From Kribbella caucasensis (GTDB lineage: Bacteria; Actinomycetota; Actinomycetes; Propionibacteriales; Kribbellaceae): a DNA stretch of 64,000 nt. A program made the position numbers and the translations under genes. The notes under the pieces are model-generated. The model saw nothing but the letters and a program-made list of their open reading frames with translations. It was not told the DNA's origin and did no database searches. Positions 7,163 to 14,769 of this stretch are shown here, one piece after another (within the stretch, counting starts at the first letter, position 1; each line of letters begins with the position of its first letter). The stretch covers positions 310,001 to 374,000 of the forward strand of contig NZ_SNWQ01000008.1 in the NCBI RefSeq assembly GCF_004361855.1, read 5' to 3'.

Positions 7163-7943
7163 CGGTGGAGTTGTGGCGGCAGTTGCGGCCGGCGGTGGGT
7201 AGCTGGCCGGTGTCGAGCAGGTGCTGTGCGACGTTGCGCAGCTTGTTGTTGGAGTCCTGTGAGTAGCGCTTCAAGATCTCGAAGGCGCGGCCGTCATCAA
7301 TGCTGTACCGCTCGCGCAGGATGCCGATGGCTTGGCCGATTCGCTGGCCGGTTTCCACAGCCTCGAGGAGGGAGTCGTGCTGTCTGGCCGACGCGATCGC
7401 CACTGCGCCGTAGGTGGCAACGCGCGGTGCTCTGGCGTCCTCGGCGTCGAAACTGTGCGGTTGGTCACCGATCAGGGTCAAAGCGCCGAAGGTGGAGCTG
7501 GACGCCGTGAGCGGAATGGCGAAGATCGAACGACCGCGGGCTGCGACCTGACGCACCCACAGCGGCCAGCGGGTTTCGCGGGCGGTGTCGGGAACCAGAA
7601 CGGACAAACCGGTCGAGATCGCTGTCAGACACGGCCCTTCACCGCACTGCAGCTGAGCGAGCAGCGCGGCGTGTGAAGCGTCGTCGGTGGCGGCCGCTGC
7701 TGTGATCCTGGCGCGATGGCGCAGCGCGATAGTCGCGTGGTCACAGGCCAGGAAGTCGACTGCGAAGGCCAGGAACCGGTCCATCGTCTGCTGCACGTCG
7801 GGTGCCTCGTGTAGCTCGACGACCAGGTTCTCCAGCCGGTCTTCTTCGAGGATCGGCGCCGGCCGGGGATCTCGCGGTGCGGTGCTGTTCAGCTGCGTGG
7901 GGCCTGTCGGTTGCGGGCCTTGGTCGGCTGCCGGGAAGGTCAT
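7149..7943 (-). CDS. GAF-ANTAR transcription antiterminator
   Basis: A 264-residue protein with a GAF sensor domain (about residues 45-185) containing HATIALRHRARITAAAATDD and LQCGEGPCLTAI, the GEGPC motif typical of GAF-ANTAR regulators. A short linker helix precedes an ANTAR domain at about 195-250 (VETGQRIGQAIGILRERYSIDDGRAFEILKRYSQ). ANTAR domains bind RNA to prevent termination. The start at 7943 has CGGAG 7 bases upstream; longer frames have no ribosome-binding site. It is divergent from the TetR gene at 8133, so they share a 190-base control region. It may be co-translated with a small overlapping frame at its 3' end. Confidence 0.88.
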   Translation of the reverse strand: MTFPAADQGPQPTGPTQLNSTAPRDPRPAPILEEDRLENLVVELHEAPDVQQTMDRFLAFAVDFLACDHATIALRHRARITAAAATDDASHAALLAQLQCGEGPCLTAISTGLSVLVPDTARETRWPLWVRQVAARGRSIFAIPLTASSSTFGALTLIGDQPHSFDAEDARAPRVATYGAVAIASARQHDSLLEAVETGQRIGQAIGILRERYSIDDGRAFEILKRYSQDSNNKLRNVAQHLLDTGQLPTAGRNCRHNSTDGAS

Positions 7944-8132
7944 TGGTTTCTCCGAGTCGGAACCGGTTGGGTTCCATTGCGCTCGATACCCTGGTCGGCA
8001 CACACCGCTGCTTGATGTGCCCGGGTCAGACGAGGCCGGGAGGCTCCGACTGCCGCCCACTGAATCGCGGGTAGGAAGACACCTCTTTCTACCGTGTGTC
8101 CGGGCTGATGTCGAGGGCGTAGAGTGAGTGGC

Positions 8133-8714
8133 ATGACGGTCGACGGGGCAACGGAGCGGAAGCGGGCGCCCCGGCAACGCATTCTCGACACCGCCTACGA
8201 ACTGATTTCGCGTCGAGGTGTCCGGGATGTAGGCGTCGAAGAGGTGATCGCCAAAGCAGGCATCGCCAAGGCGACCCTGTACCGGCACTTCCCGTCCAAG
8301 ACCGATCTCGTCTTGGCGGTGCTCGAGCAGCGCGAGCAGCTCTGGACGCTGGGTCTGGTGGAGGCCGAGGCGCGCCGGCGTGGCGCCACCGCCGAGGACC
8401 GGCTCCTGGCCGTGTTCGATGTCTTCGACGAATGGTTCCGCAGCGACGAATTCGACGCGTGCACGTTCGTGAACGTGCTGTTGGAGATGGGTCCGAATCA
8501 TGTTTTGAGCGAGGCCAGCATCCGCCACCTAGGAAACATCCGCACTGTGATCGCCGACCTGGCCACTGAAGCCGGCCTGCGGGAGCCCGAGGAGTTCGCC
8601 CGCTCCTGGCACATCCTCATGAAAGGCTCCATCGTCTCCGCCGCAGAAGGCGACACCGAAGCCGCACGGCGCGCACAAGCCATGGCGGCCAACCTGATCG
8701 ACCAGTACCGCTGA
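8133..8714 (+). CDS. TetR-family transcriptional regulator
   Basis: A 193-residue protein with a classic TetR N-terminal helix-turn-helix at residues about 12-58 (RQRILDTAYELISRRGVRDVGVEEVIAKAGIAKATLYRHFPSK). The remainder is an all-helical ligand-binding domain with LLAVFDVFDEWF and a C-terminal segment AQAMAANLIDQYR. A GTG start at 8124 is also possible, adding three residues. The inducer is unknown. It is divergent from a GAF-ANTAR gene, the most likely neighbouring target. No palindromic operator stood out in the shared region. Confidence 0.88.
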   Translation: MTVDGATERKRAPRQRILDTAYELISRRGVRDVGVEEVIAKAGIAKATLYRHFPSKTDLVLAVLEQREQLWTLGLVEAEARRRGATAEDRLLAVFDVFDEWFRSDEFDACTFVNVLLEMGPNHVLSEASIRHLGNIRTVIADLATEAGLREPEEFARSWHILMKGSIVSAAEGDTEAARRAQAMAANLIDQYR

Positions 8715-8852
8715 ACCGCATCGGGCGAGGAACTGGCGGATGCTTCTGCCACTGTCGGGCGGCTGAAGTTCACCCTTTGGGTACTGGACGGCCGCCACAG
8801 CAACCCGATTCCGGGTTGAACGGCGTGGCGACCCAGGCGTCGATCTTGGCCG

Positions 8853-9227
8853 TCAGATGTTCATGACGCAGGCGCAGAAGGTGGACCTGCCGACCGGTGT
8901 CGACGCCGGCCTGTCCCGCGCAGCGTCGAAGACAACCGCCTCCCGATGGCGCTCGCCGTACTCGGCCTGACCCGCTTGACCGCTGAGGCGTCGATCTCCG
9001 GTTTTCAGCCAGTTCGGAGTGCCGCCGGTCGGTTCATGCCCGTCGTGGAGCTGGTCGCGACGACGCTGGAGCAGGTTGAGTACTTGGACCCGTTCCGCAT
9101 CATTGCGCTCGTACTCGATCAACTGCTCCACCCGCTGGACGTCGAGTGAGCGGACGCGGGCCGCGAGGGATCCGACGGGCAAGTGGTCGAACTCTGGCGA
9201 CGGTAGCGAGCCATCACCACCCGTCAT
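8853..9227 (-). CDS. DUF8129-like actinobacterial protein
   Basis: A 124-residue protein. Residues about 8-65 (PEFDHLPVGSLAARVRSLDVQRVEQLIEYERNDAERVQVLNLLQRRRDQL) match the short helical DUF8129-type pattern: LPVGSL, then a helix ending in a YE motif, then VLxxLxxRxxQL, then PTGG. Its function is unknown; such genes often lie near stress or membrane genes. ATG 9227 is chosen because GGGGGG lies 6 bases upstream. The last 50 residues look less conserved and may be an eroded tail. Confidence 0.6.
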   Translation of the reverse strand: MTGGDGSLPSPEFDHLPVGSLAARVRSLDVQRVEQLIEYERNDAERVQVLNLLQRRRDQLHDGHEPTGGTPNWLKTGDRRLSGQAGQAEYGERHREAVVFDAARDRPASTPVGRSTFCACVMNI

Positions 9228-9394
9228 GTCGCCCCCCGTGCCCGACTCTGAGACGTGATCCTCGTGCACTGGTCATCGCTCGCCAGCTCCTCGGTCCGTT
9301 GTCCTTGCGACACGCGGTTTCCAACCGGCGTCCGCGCAAACTCGGCGGATGTAACGTCCCGGATCGACGCGCGTACGGCGCTTTGCGGTGGATA

Positions 9395-9420
9395 GCGTCA
9401 GGTGTTGGAGAAGGGGTACC
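9395..9420 (+). promoter_or_regulatory. SigB-type promoter for the GAF-ANTAR gene at 9429
   Basis: GCGT at 9395-9398 and GGGTACC at 9414-9420 are 15 bases apart. The predicted transcript start, about 7 bases after the -10, falls within a base or two of ATG 9429, so the mRNA would be leaderless. Confidence 0.55.
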
Positions 9421-9428
9421 GGGATGCA

Positions 9429-10109
9429 ATGGATGACCAGCGACTTCTCGAGCTCATGCAGCGGCTGTCGAGGTCCCTGACGCCGGGCGACCTGGACCAC
9501 ACGCTCAGCCGAATCACCGGGGCAGCGGTGGAGGTTCTGCCCAGTGTCGAGTTCGCCAGCATCACCGTCCTGCATCGCGACGGCAGACTCGAAACCGTCG
9601 CTCCCACCGACGACCTGCTCTGGGGCGTCGACGCCGCACAGTACGAACTGCGGGAGGGGCCCTGCTACGACGCAGCCGCCGACGCGGTTCACGTCGTCTC
9701 CCCTGATCTGGCCAACGACCAGCGGTTCCCCCGGTACGCCGCAACCGCAGTGACCGCGGGTATCAACGCTCAAGCGGGCATCCGGCTCTTCGAGGCCCCC
9801 AAGTCCCGCGGTGCGCTCAACCTCTACGCGAGAGAGACCGGCGCCTTCGAGGACCTCGGTATGTTAGGCGCCTTCTTCCAGCATCAATCCGCGATGGCGA
9901 TCGACTACGCCCGCGAGATCCAGAATCTGCGCGAAGCCGTCCGAACCCGCGGCATGATCGGCCAAGCCGTCGGCATCGTCATGGAGCGTTACAAACTCAC
10001 CGACGACCGGGCCTTCGCGTTCCTCACCCGGCTCTCGCAGCACGGCAACATGAAACTGCGCGCGATCGCCGAACAGATCATCGCCACGAGCGAACAACCG
10101 CCCCGCTAA
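9429..10109 (+). CDS. GAF-ANTAR transcription antiterminator
   Basis: A 226-residue protein. The GAF domain covers about residues 20-150 and includes VEFASITVLHRDGRLETVAPTD and the YELREGPCYDAA motif, the same GPC signature as the other GAF-ANTAR protein in this window. The ANTAR domain at about 160-218 reads REAVRTRGMIGQAVGIVMERYKLTDDRAFAFLTRLSQHGNMKLR. ATG 9429 is preferred over GTG 9402 because GGGTACC of a sigma-B-type promoter lies directly upstream, which would place the transcript start at the ATG. It is likely an RNA-binding antiterminator under stress control. Confidence 0.88.
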   Translation: MDDQRLLELMQRLSRSLTPGDLDHTLSRITGAAVEVLPSVEFASITVLHRDGRLETVAPTDDLLWGVDAAQYELREGPCYDAAADAVHVVSPDLANDQRFPRYAATAVTAGINAQAGIRLFEAPKSRGALNLYARETGAFEDLGMLGAFFQHQSAMAIDYAREIQNLREAVRTRGMIGQAVGIVMERYKLTDDRAFAFLTRLSQHGNMKLRAIAEQIIATSEQPPR

Positions 10110-10207
10110 CCCTGCTGGACCGAACAGGTTTCGCCCCAATGAGCGCTGATCGCCGATGAGGTCAGTGCGGGCTCACGGTCACGAGGTCTCCTGCAGTTCG
10201 AGAATCC

Positions 10208-10426
10208 TCATCGTCGTTCCGGCACCACGAGCTGATATGTGACCCGGAACCCCGGGCAGTACAGAACCATCACCTCGTCACCATCCGGTCGGCCCCAGCC
10301 AGTGCGCAAAGGCAGGTTCTCCAGCCTTTCCACGAGCTGGGCTGCCTCGGCGGGCGCGCGGCCACGCAACGCGGCATCCAACTGCGTGAGCGCCAGCGAG
10401 CTCCACACCAAGTCGTTCGGCACCAT
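10208..10426 (-). CDS. Small protein, possibly RelE/ParE-like
   Basis: A 72-residue protein from ATG 10426 (GGAG lies 3 bases upstream). The pattern LVWSSLALTQLDAALRGRA, then AAQLVERLENLPLRTGWGRP, then VLYCPGFRVTYQLVV resembles the helix-helix-sheet layout of RelE/ParE toxins. There is no partner antitoxin gene next to it, and the conserved basic active-site residues cannot be confirmed. It may be an orphan domain protein of the same fold. It is divergent from the sigma factor gene. Confidence 0.45.
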   Translation of the reverse strand: MVPNDLVWSSLALTQLDAALRGRAPAEAAQLVERLENLPLRTGWGRPDGDEVMVLYCPGFRVTYQLVVPERR

Positions 10427-10563
10427 CTCCAGCGCTCGTGGCGGTTCCCCCCGCCGAACGATCGAAACCCACCAGATGCGAACTTTTTGGAGGATGCTGC
10501 AGGTCTGCCGGCCGTCGATGGAGCGGGCTTCAGCGTCGGTCTCCCACCGACGGGCAGCGGTCC

Positions 10564-10589
10564 GATTCAAGCCGGTAGAGGTGGGTACG
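10564..10589 (+). promoter_or_regulatory. SigB-type promoter in front of the sigma factor gene
   Basis: GATT at 10564-10567 and GGGTAC at 10583-10588 are 15 bases apart; the base after the -10 is G instead of C/T. The sigma factor start codons at 10637 and 10658 follow within 50-70 bases, which would allow autoregulation. Confidence 0.45.
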
Positions 10590-10657
10590 TGGGTGTGGTC
10601 TGGCCGTGGTTCAACCCTTGCCACCTCCGCTGGACAATGGAATTTCAGGCGGCTCCC

Positions 10658-11464
10658 ATGTCGTTCAACAGCCAGCAGCCCCGGCCGACCGCAACGGTGG
10701 CAGACTGCACTGATCCGCGCAGCGAGCAGGCGGCAACTGCGGAAAGACTTCTCCGGGAGGCTGCGGCAGCCACCGGGCGACGGCGAGAGGACCTGCTCGA
10801 TCAAGCGATCATTGCATCCGTTTCGCTCGCCCGCACGCTGGCGAGCCGCTACTACCGGCGCGGCGTAGACGCTGAAGACCTGGACCAGATCGCGTACGAG
10901 CACCTAGTGAAGGCAGCCCGCAGCTACCGGCCGGTCGACGGCTCCGATTTCCGGTCGTTCGCCATTCCCACCGTCCGCGGCGGGATCCGGCACCACTTCC
11001 GGGATCACGCCTGGGCCGTCAAAGTGCCTCGTCGCCTGCAGGAAATACAGACGCAGATCAGCGCGACAGAAGCGGCCCTGACAGCTCGCCTCAAACGCTG
11101 GCCCACAAGCCACGAACTGGCCGACGCCCTCGGCCTCGACGTGAAGGAGGTCATCGAGGCGCAACGAGCTCAGGGATGCTTCAGCCCGTCTTCTCTGGAC
11201 GTTCCCCTGCACGACGGCTCGTCGATGACGCGCGGTCAGCAGGTCGCCGATCCCGCTGACACATACCAGCTCGTCGACCAGATCGAGTCGCTGCGCCCGG
11301 TCGTTGACAACCTGTCGGCCCGTGACCGGCTGATCTTCCAACGGCGCTTTCTGGAACATCAGACCCAGTCCGAGATCGGTCACGAAATCGGCGTCAGCCA
11401 GATGCAGATCTCGCGGCTCCTCGGACGGATCATGCTTCGGCTGCGCGTGGCGCTGTCGGTCTGA
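10658..11464 (+). CDS. SigB/SigF/SigG-type RNA polymerase sigma factor
   Basis: A 268-residue group 3 sigma-70 factor. Region 2 contains LASRYYRRGVDAEDLDQIAYEHLVKAARSYRP and FRSFAIPTVRGGIRHHFRDH, typical of the general-stress and sporulation sigma family. Region 3 follows (RLKRWPTSHELADALGLDVKEV), and region 4 has the helix-turn-helix QSEIGHEIGVSQMQISRLLGRIM near the C-terminus. An ATG at 10637 would add seven residues. A matching promoter lies just upstream, and eight further sites of the same pattern lie in the first 15 kb, so this factor probably controls the island. No anti-sigma gene is adjacent. The 3' end was once duplicated (see 5092-5160). Confidence 0.92.
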   Translation: MSFNSQQPRPTATVADCTDPRSEQAATAERLLREAAAATGRRREDLLDQAIIASVSLARTLASRYYRRGVDAEDLDQIAYEHLVKAARSYRPVDGSDFRSFAIPTVRGGIRHHFRDHAWAVKVPRRLQEIQTQISATEAALTARLKRWPTSHELADALGLDVKEVIEAQRAQGCFSPSSLDVPLHDGSSMTRGQQVADPADTYQLVDQIESLRPVVDNLSARDRLIFQRRFLEHQTQSEIGHEIGVSQMQISRLLGRIMLRLRVALSV

Positions 11465-11635
11465 CAGCCCATCGCCTGGACACATGGCGACCGGTTCAGC
11501 ATGAAGTCACGTCATCTCGAGGTGGATGACGATCCTGGCAGCCGTCTGGCCTGGTCCGTGAGGATCAGAACGGCCTTCTCCAGGAGCTCGCCCGCGCTGA
11601 CAAGCATGCGCGCATCGCGATCCGTGACCCCCGAC

Positions 11636-11918
11636 GTGGGCCGAGGTCTGGATCGGGAGTTGCAGGTAGTCGATCGGGGATGCCGGACTCGCGAAGTGAA
11701 GAACGACGTCGGCCGGACCCGGCACGTGCAGGAAATCGGTGATGTCGCAGCGTGTCAGCGTGAAGTCCGGTGCTGCAACAAATGCGCCACGTTGTCGGGC
11801 GCGCCAGTGACGAAGTTCTCCAGGCAGATCACCCGGTGGCCGTCAGCGAGCAGTCGCTCGCTCAGATGACTTCCGAGAATCCCGCACCACCGGTCAAGAC
11901 GATTCGCTGTCCCGACAT
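11636..11918 (-). pseudogene. Frameshifted NAD-dependent epimerase/UXS-like gene remnant
   Basis: From ATG 11918 the minus strand reads MSGQRIVLTGGAGF, the start of an extended SDR of the UDP-glucuronate decarboxylase/epimerase type. A one-base deletion at about 11877 moves the reading to the frame with [20 protein letters not shown] second shift near 11775 moves it to the frame with [20 protein letters not shown] and DYLQLPIQT, the conserved HLASPASP-type motif. The match then stops. Two frameshifts and loss of the last two thirds make it non-functional. A sigma-B-type promoter lies 104 bases upstream. Further minus-strand sequence to about 11520 looks coding-like ([15 protein letters not shown]) but is unidentified. 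Confidence 0.7.
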
Positions 11919-12021
11919 CTTCGCGCACCTCGTTCTTCCCCGCCGACAGCGCAACCAGTACCTACGCAGGCAGCCAAATCACCCACCATCTTCATCGGTC
12001 ACAGAAGATCGAAGTGTGGCT

Positions 12022-12047
12022 GGTACCCCCGGGCGGAAGCAGAATGC
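12022..12047 (-). promoter_or_regulatory. SigB-type promoter upstream of the epimerase remnant
   Basis: On the minus strand GCAT (12047-12044) and GGGTACC (12028-12022) are 15 bases apart. It points at the broken epimerase/UXS-like gene starting at 11918. Confidence 0.45.
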
Positions 12048-12143
12048 ACGACCGAGCCACGAACCACCGGAACTTGCCCCGACATTCGGATCCTGAGGTC
12101 GGGGTACTGCTCCGATGAGGCATGGCCGGCTACGCCGCACCGA

Positions 12144-12614
12144 TCAAGAGTGGGAGGCTGGTGCCGCAGGCCCAGTTGCGCGACGGGTGAGTACTAGGCC
12201 GAGCAGGATCATCACCAGACCCAAACCAAGGTGAAGCCAGTTGTCGGCAGTGTTGACCGGGACGAAGTTGGCTTGGCTGGACTGGTCGATGATCAGGCCG
12301 TAGATCCACAGGACCAGGTAGACCGCTCCCCCGGCGATCAGGTAGACCCTCGCCGCGCGCGCGGTGCGAGACATTGCCAGTCCGACGACGCCGAACAACA
12401 GGTGGACGATGTTGTGCAGGATCGAGACCTGGAACAAGCCGAGCAGCATCGCGTCGGAATGGTGACCGGCGAAGTCGATGGTGTCGAAGTCGGTCGTGAT
12501 CCCCGGAACGAATCCGAGAACGCCGACGGCCAAGAACGCGATCGCCACGCCGACCGCGGCTTTCTGGACAGTGGTGGCCCCCGCGCTGTGGTGGGTGTTC
12601 ACCGAACCGGACAT
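12144..12614 (-). CDS. DUF4383 membrane protein
   Basis: A 156-residue protein with four hydrophobic segments: VQKAAVGVAIAFLAVGVLGFVPG, then HNIVHLLFGVVGLAM, then VYLIAGGAVYLVLWIYGLI, then NWLHLGLGLVMILLGLVL. The HNIVHLLFGVVGL and ADNWLHLGLG motifs are characteristic of the DUF4383 family of actinobacterial membrane proteins, whose function is unknown. The start at 12614 has AAGGGG 8 bases upstream. A sigma-B-type promoter lies 40 bases before it, in keeping with stress expression. Confidence 0.88.
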   Translation of the reverse strand: MSGSVNTHHSAGATTVQKAAVGVAIAFLAVGVLGFVPGITTDFDTIDFAGHHSDAMLLGLFQVSILHNIVHLLFGVVGLAMSRTARAARVYLIAGGAVYLVLWIYGLIIDQSSQANFVPVNTADNWLHLGLGLVMILLGLVLTRRATGPAAPASHS

Positions 12615-12653
12615 ATCGATGCCCCTTCTCTTCGTAAGCCAAGATTGCGGCGC

Positions 12654-12679
12654 GGTACCCCGTTCGCGGCCCTGTACGC
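12654..12679 (-). promoter_or_regulatory. SigB-type promoter for the DUF4383 gene
   Basis: On the minus strand GCGT (12679-12676) and GGGTACC (12660-12654) are 15 bases apart, the same -35 and -10 words and spacing as the promoter at 9395-9420. The gene starts at 12614. Confidence 0.6.
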
Positions 12680-12736
12680 GTACCGGCCGGAATTCGGTGG
12701 CGCCCGCCGCCCGACGCGCGCCACGAATTTCCGAGT

Positions 12737-12850
12737 TCACTCGAAGCGCCGACCGCTGGCGGCCGCCCACAGCGATGGGGAGTCCCGCTCTTCTTTCGCC
12801 TTGTCCTGAAGTGCTCCCGCTACCTTCTCGACGGTGTTGGGCAGGTCCAT
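12737..12850 (-). CDS. Small acidic/basic helical protein, 37 residues
   Basis: ATG at 12850-12848 opens a frame to TGA at 12739-12737. The peptide starts MDLPNTVEKVAGALQDKAKE and ends WAAASGRRFE. The first 25 residues form an amphipathic helix like those in DUF3618- or CsbD-type stress proteins. AGGGG lies 5 bases before the start. It lies in an otherwise empty 410-base gap between stress genes. I found no family; the evidence is the ribosome-binding site, codon use and context. Confidence 0.4.
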   Translation of the reverse strand: MDLPNTVEKVAGALQDKAKEERDSPSLWAAASGRRFE

Positions 12851-13026
12851 GGCCCCTGAAAGCGTGCGTCCGGACGTGTGGGCGCGGGCATCGGAGCCGT
12901 CGTGGTGGGACCGTCGTGGTCACTGAACTCGCCGTCCCGCCTGATCACTTGCCATCAGCCCGCCACCGGGATCTCCGTCGGCTTGTCGCATCCACCCCGG
13001 AACGTCCGGCCGTCGTTCGTCGCTCA

Positions 13027-13647
13027 TCAGCTGGAGGAACCGGCCTGCCGCACGTTGTCTGCCGAGTCCTTCGCATCTCCCGCGACCTGCTGAGCTGCCG
13101 ACCGGCTCTGGTCCGCCACCTCGCTGGCTGCCTGGGACGCGGACTGTTTGACCTGCTTAACGGTTTCCTGCGCCGGCTCCTGCAGATTCTCCTTGACCTC
13201 TTGGGCCATCTGGGCAGCCTGCTCCTTCACTGGGCCGGCTGCGTCCATCGCTTTGTCCTTGGCCTCCTGCGCCATCTCGCGTTCCTTCGTCGACGCGGGG
13301 AGCACGGCGGCCGCGACCCAGCCAGCCGCGAAGGCGATCATGCCGGCGGCCAGCGGCGTACCGCGAGTTCTCGCCCTAGCCATGTCCGGTGCCGAACCGA
13401 CAGCGTCACCGACCTTGCTGCCCGCGTCCTGCACTGATGACACCGCCGAGCCGGCGGTGTCGCCGACCGACTCCGCGGAGCCCATCACTTGCTCCTTGAA
13501 CCGGTGAACTCCGTACCGGGCTCGATCGACCCGCCGGCCGACAACGCGACTAGGACTGACCTTCTCGGTCAAGGTGTCGACGTCGCGGCCCACGTTGCGT
13601 CTGGTCTCCTCGATGTTTCGCTTCAGCTGTTCCGGGTCTTCATCCAT
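13027..13647 (-). CDS. DUF3618 protein with long repetitive helical tail
   Basis: A 206-residue protein. Residues 1-50 (DPEQLKRNIEETRRNVGRDVDTLTEKVSPSRVV) are the DUF3618 motif. A single hydrophobic helix around 98-120 (PLAAGMIAFAAGWVAAAVLP) would anchor it. The rest is Ala/Gln/Lys/Glu-rich coiled-coil-like sequence (AQEVKENLQEPAQETVKQV) resembling LEA or YtxH-type stress proteins. A perfect AAGGAGG lies 8 bases before ATG 13647. It overlaps the 3' end of the holin-like gene by 25 bases and is the last gene of a three-gene operon. Confidence 0.85.
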   Translation of the reverse strand: MDEDPEQLKRNIEETRRNVGRDVDTLTEKVSPSRVVGRRVDRARYGVHRFKEQVMGSAESVGDTAGSAVSSVQDAGSKVGDAVGSAPDMARARTRGTPLAAGMIAFAAGWVAAAVLPASTKEREMAQEAKDKAMDAAGPVKEQAAQMAQEVKENLQEPAQETVKQVKQSASQAASEVADQSRSAAQQVAGDAKDSADNVRQAGSSS

Positions 13648-14048
13648 TTCGCGTCCTCCTTGAGTGATTCGACCGTCTGGTCGGGTTTCGGATTGACCTC
13701 CCGTAGCTCCTTGCGTCCCGTCATCGCCAGAACGGCGGCAACGACCGCCCAGACGGCGGCGACGATGAGCGCTGCCCAGATGCGATCCATGGCTTCGTCC
13801 AGAGCCCACATCACCGTCAGGGAGAGGAACAGAGCGACCATCCAGCCTGCGAAGGCCGCACCGCCGAGCATGCCCGCTCCCTTGCCGGCCTTCTTCGCCT
13901 CTGTCTGGAGCTCGGCCTTCGCCAGCGCCAGCTCCTGGCGGGTCAGCTGTCCCAGATCGGTGGTCAGCTGGGAGACGAGCTCGCCGACCGACTCGTCCAT
14001 CGACAACCGCTTCGGACCGCTGTCGGGTGGTGATCCGCCAACACTCAT
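13623..14048 (-). CDS. Holin-superfamily (DUF1469-like) membrane protein
   Basis: A 141-residue protein. Residues 15-60 include ESVGELVSQLTTDLGQLTRQ and ELALAKAELQTEAKKAG, the helix typical of DUF1469/phage holin family 3-6 proteins. Two membrane segments follow (GGAAFAGWMVALFLSLTVMW and IWAALIVAAVWAVVAAVLAM). Despite the family name, such actinobacterial genes are chromosomal stress/membrane genes beside DUF3618, as here. The start at 14048 lies 1 base past the preceding stop, so translation is probably coupled. A fragment of a second copy lies at 6275-6351. Confidence 0.85.
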   Translation of the reverse strand: MSVGGSPPDSGPKRLSMDESVGELVSQLTTDLGQLTRQELALAKAELQTEAKKAGKGAGMLGGAAFAGWMVALFLSLTVMWALDEAMDRIWAALIVAAVWAVVAAVLAMTGRKELREVNPKPDQTVESLKEDAKWMKTRNS

Positions 14049-14049
14049 G

Positions 14050-14769
14050 TCACTGGTCCGATCCGGGTCCGAACCTGGGCGTCACCGGCGCCCCTGGATC
14101 CGGGTCGGGCACTACCGCGCTGGCGACAGGGGGTGGCGCCGAGGTGGGGGCGACCGGCGGAGCACTCATCGGTGCGGACGGCGGCGGGACGAGATGGTCG
14201 TCGGCGGCAACGACGGAATCCGCCGACCCACTACGTTCGGTCGTGGTGCTGCTCGACGTCTCGGTGCCGCCCGCTGCCAAGGCACGCGTGAGGCGACCGG
14301 CTAGGCCCCCGGCTGCCGCGGACGCCAGCAGGAACATGCCAGGCTTGCGCCGGGCGAATCCGCGCACCTCTTCCAGCAAGTCGCCAGGCTCGTGCTTCTG
14401 CAGGAAGTCCGCAGCCTGATCCGTGAATTCGGCACCGCGCCGAGCCAGCTGAGCGCCCAAGCCGGGCTGACCGTGCTCGGCCATCCCCCGCAGCTCATCA
14501 CCCACTGAACGAAGACTGCGAGCGGCCCGCTCCTTCTGCTGGCTTGCCTGCTCGACCAGTTCGTCCCGCGTCTGACCGACCAGCCGCCGGGTCTGCTGAC
14601 CGAGATCCGACGTCACGTCCGATGCCTTGTCCTTGACGGTCCCCGCAACCTGACGAGCGGCCTCGGCCGATGTCTCTTTCAACTGTCCGGCTTCGTCCCG
14701 GGCTGCCTCGGCCACACCTTCCGCGGGTGGACCGTCAACGTCGATCCGATGGTTCGTCGTGGGCGTCAT
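14050..14769 (-). CDS. Membrane-associated helical stress protein
   Basis: A 239-residue protein. The N-terminal 90 residues are rich in Ala, Lys, Glu and Gln (AARDEAGQLKETSAEAARQVAGTVKDKASDVTSDLG) and would form long amphipathic helices like LEA/YtxH proteins. One weakly hydrophobic segment lies at about 148-170 (GMFLLASAAAGGLAGRLTRAL). The C-terminus is a Pro/Ala/Ser-rich tail. It is the first gene of the operon with the holin-like and DUF3618 genes. GGAAGGAG lies 8 bases before ATG 14769, and a sigma-B-type promoter sits 195 bases upstream. The general type is clear but no precise function can be given. Confidence 0.75.
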   Translation of the reverse strand: MTPTTNHRIDVDGPPAEGVAEAARDEAGQLKETSAEAARQVAGTVKDKASDVTSDLGQQTRRLVGQTRDELVEQASQQKERAARSLRSVGDELRGMAEHGQPGLGAQLARRGAEFTDQAADFLQKHEPGDLLEEVRGFARRKPGMFLLASAAAGGLAGRLTRALAAGGTETSSSTTTERSGSADSVVAADDHLVPPPSAPMSAPPVAPTSAPPPVASAVVPDPDPGAPVTPRFGPGSDQ

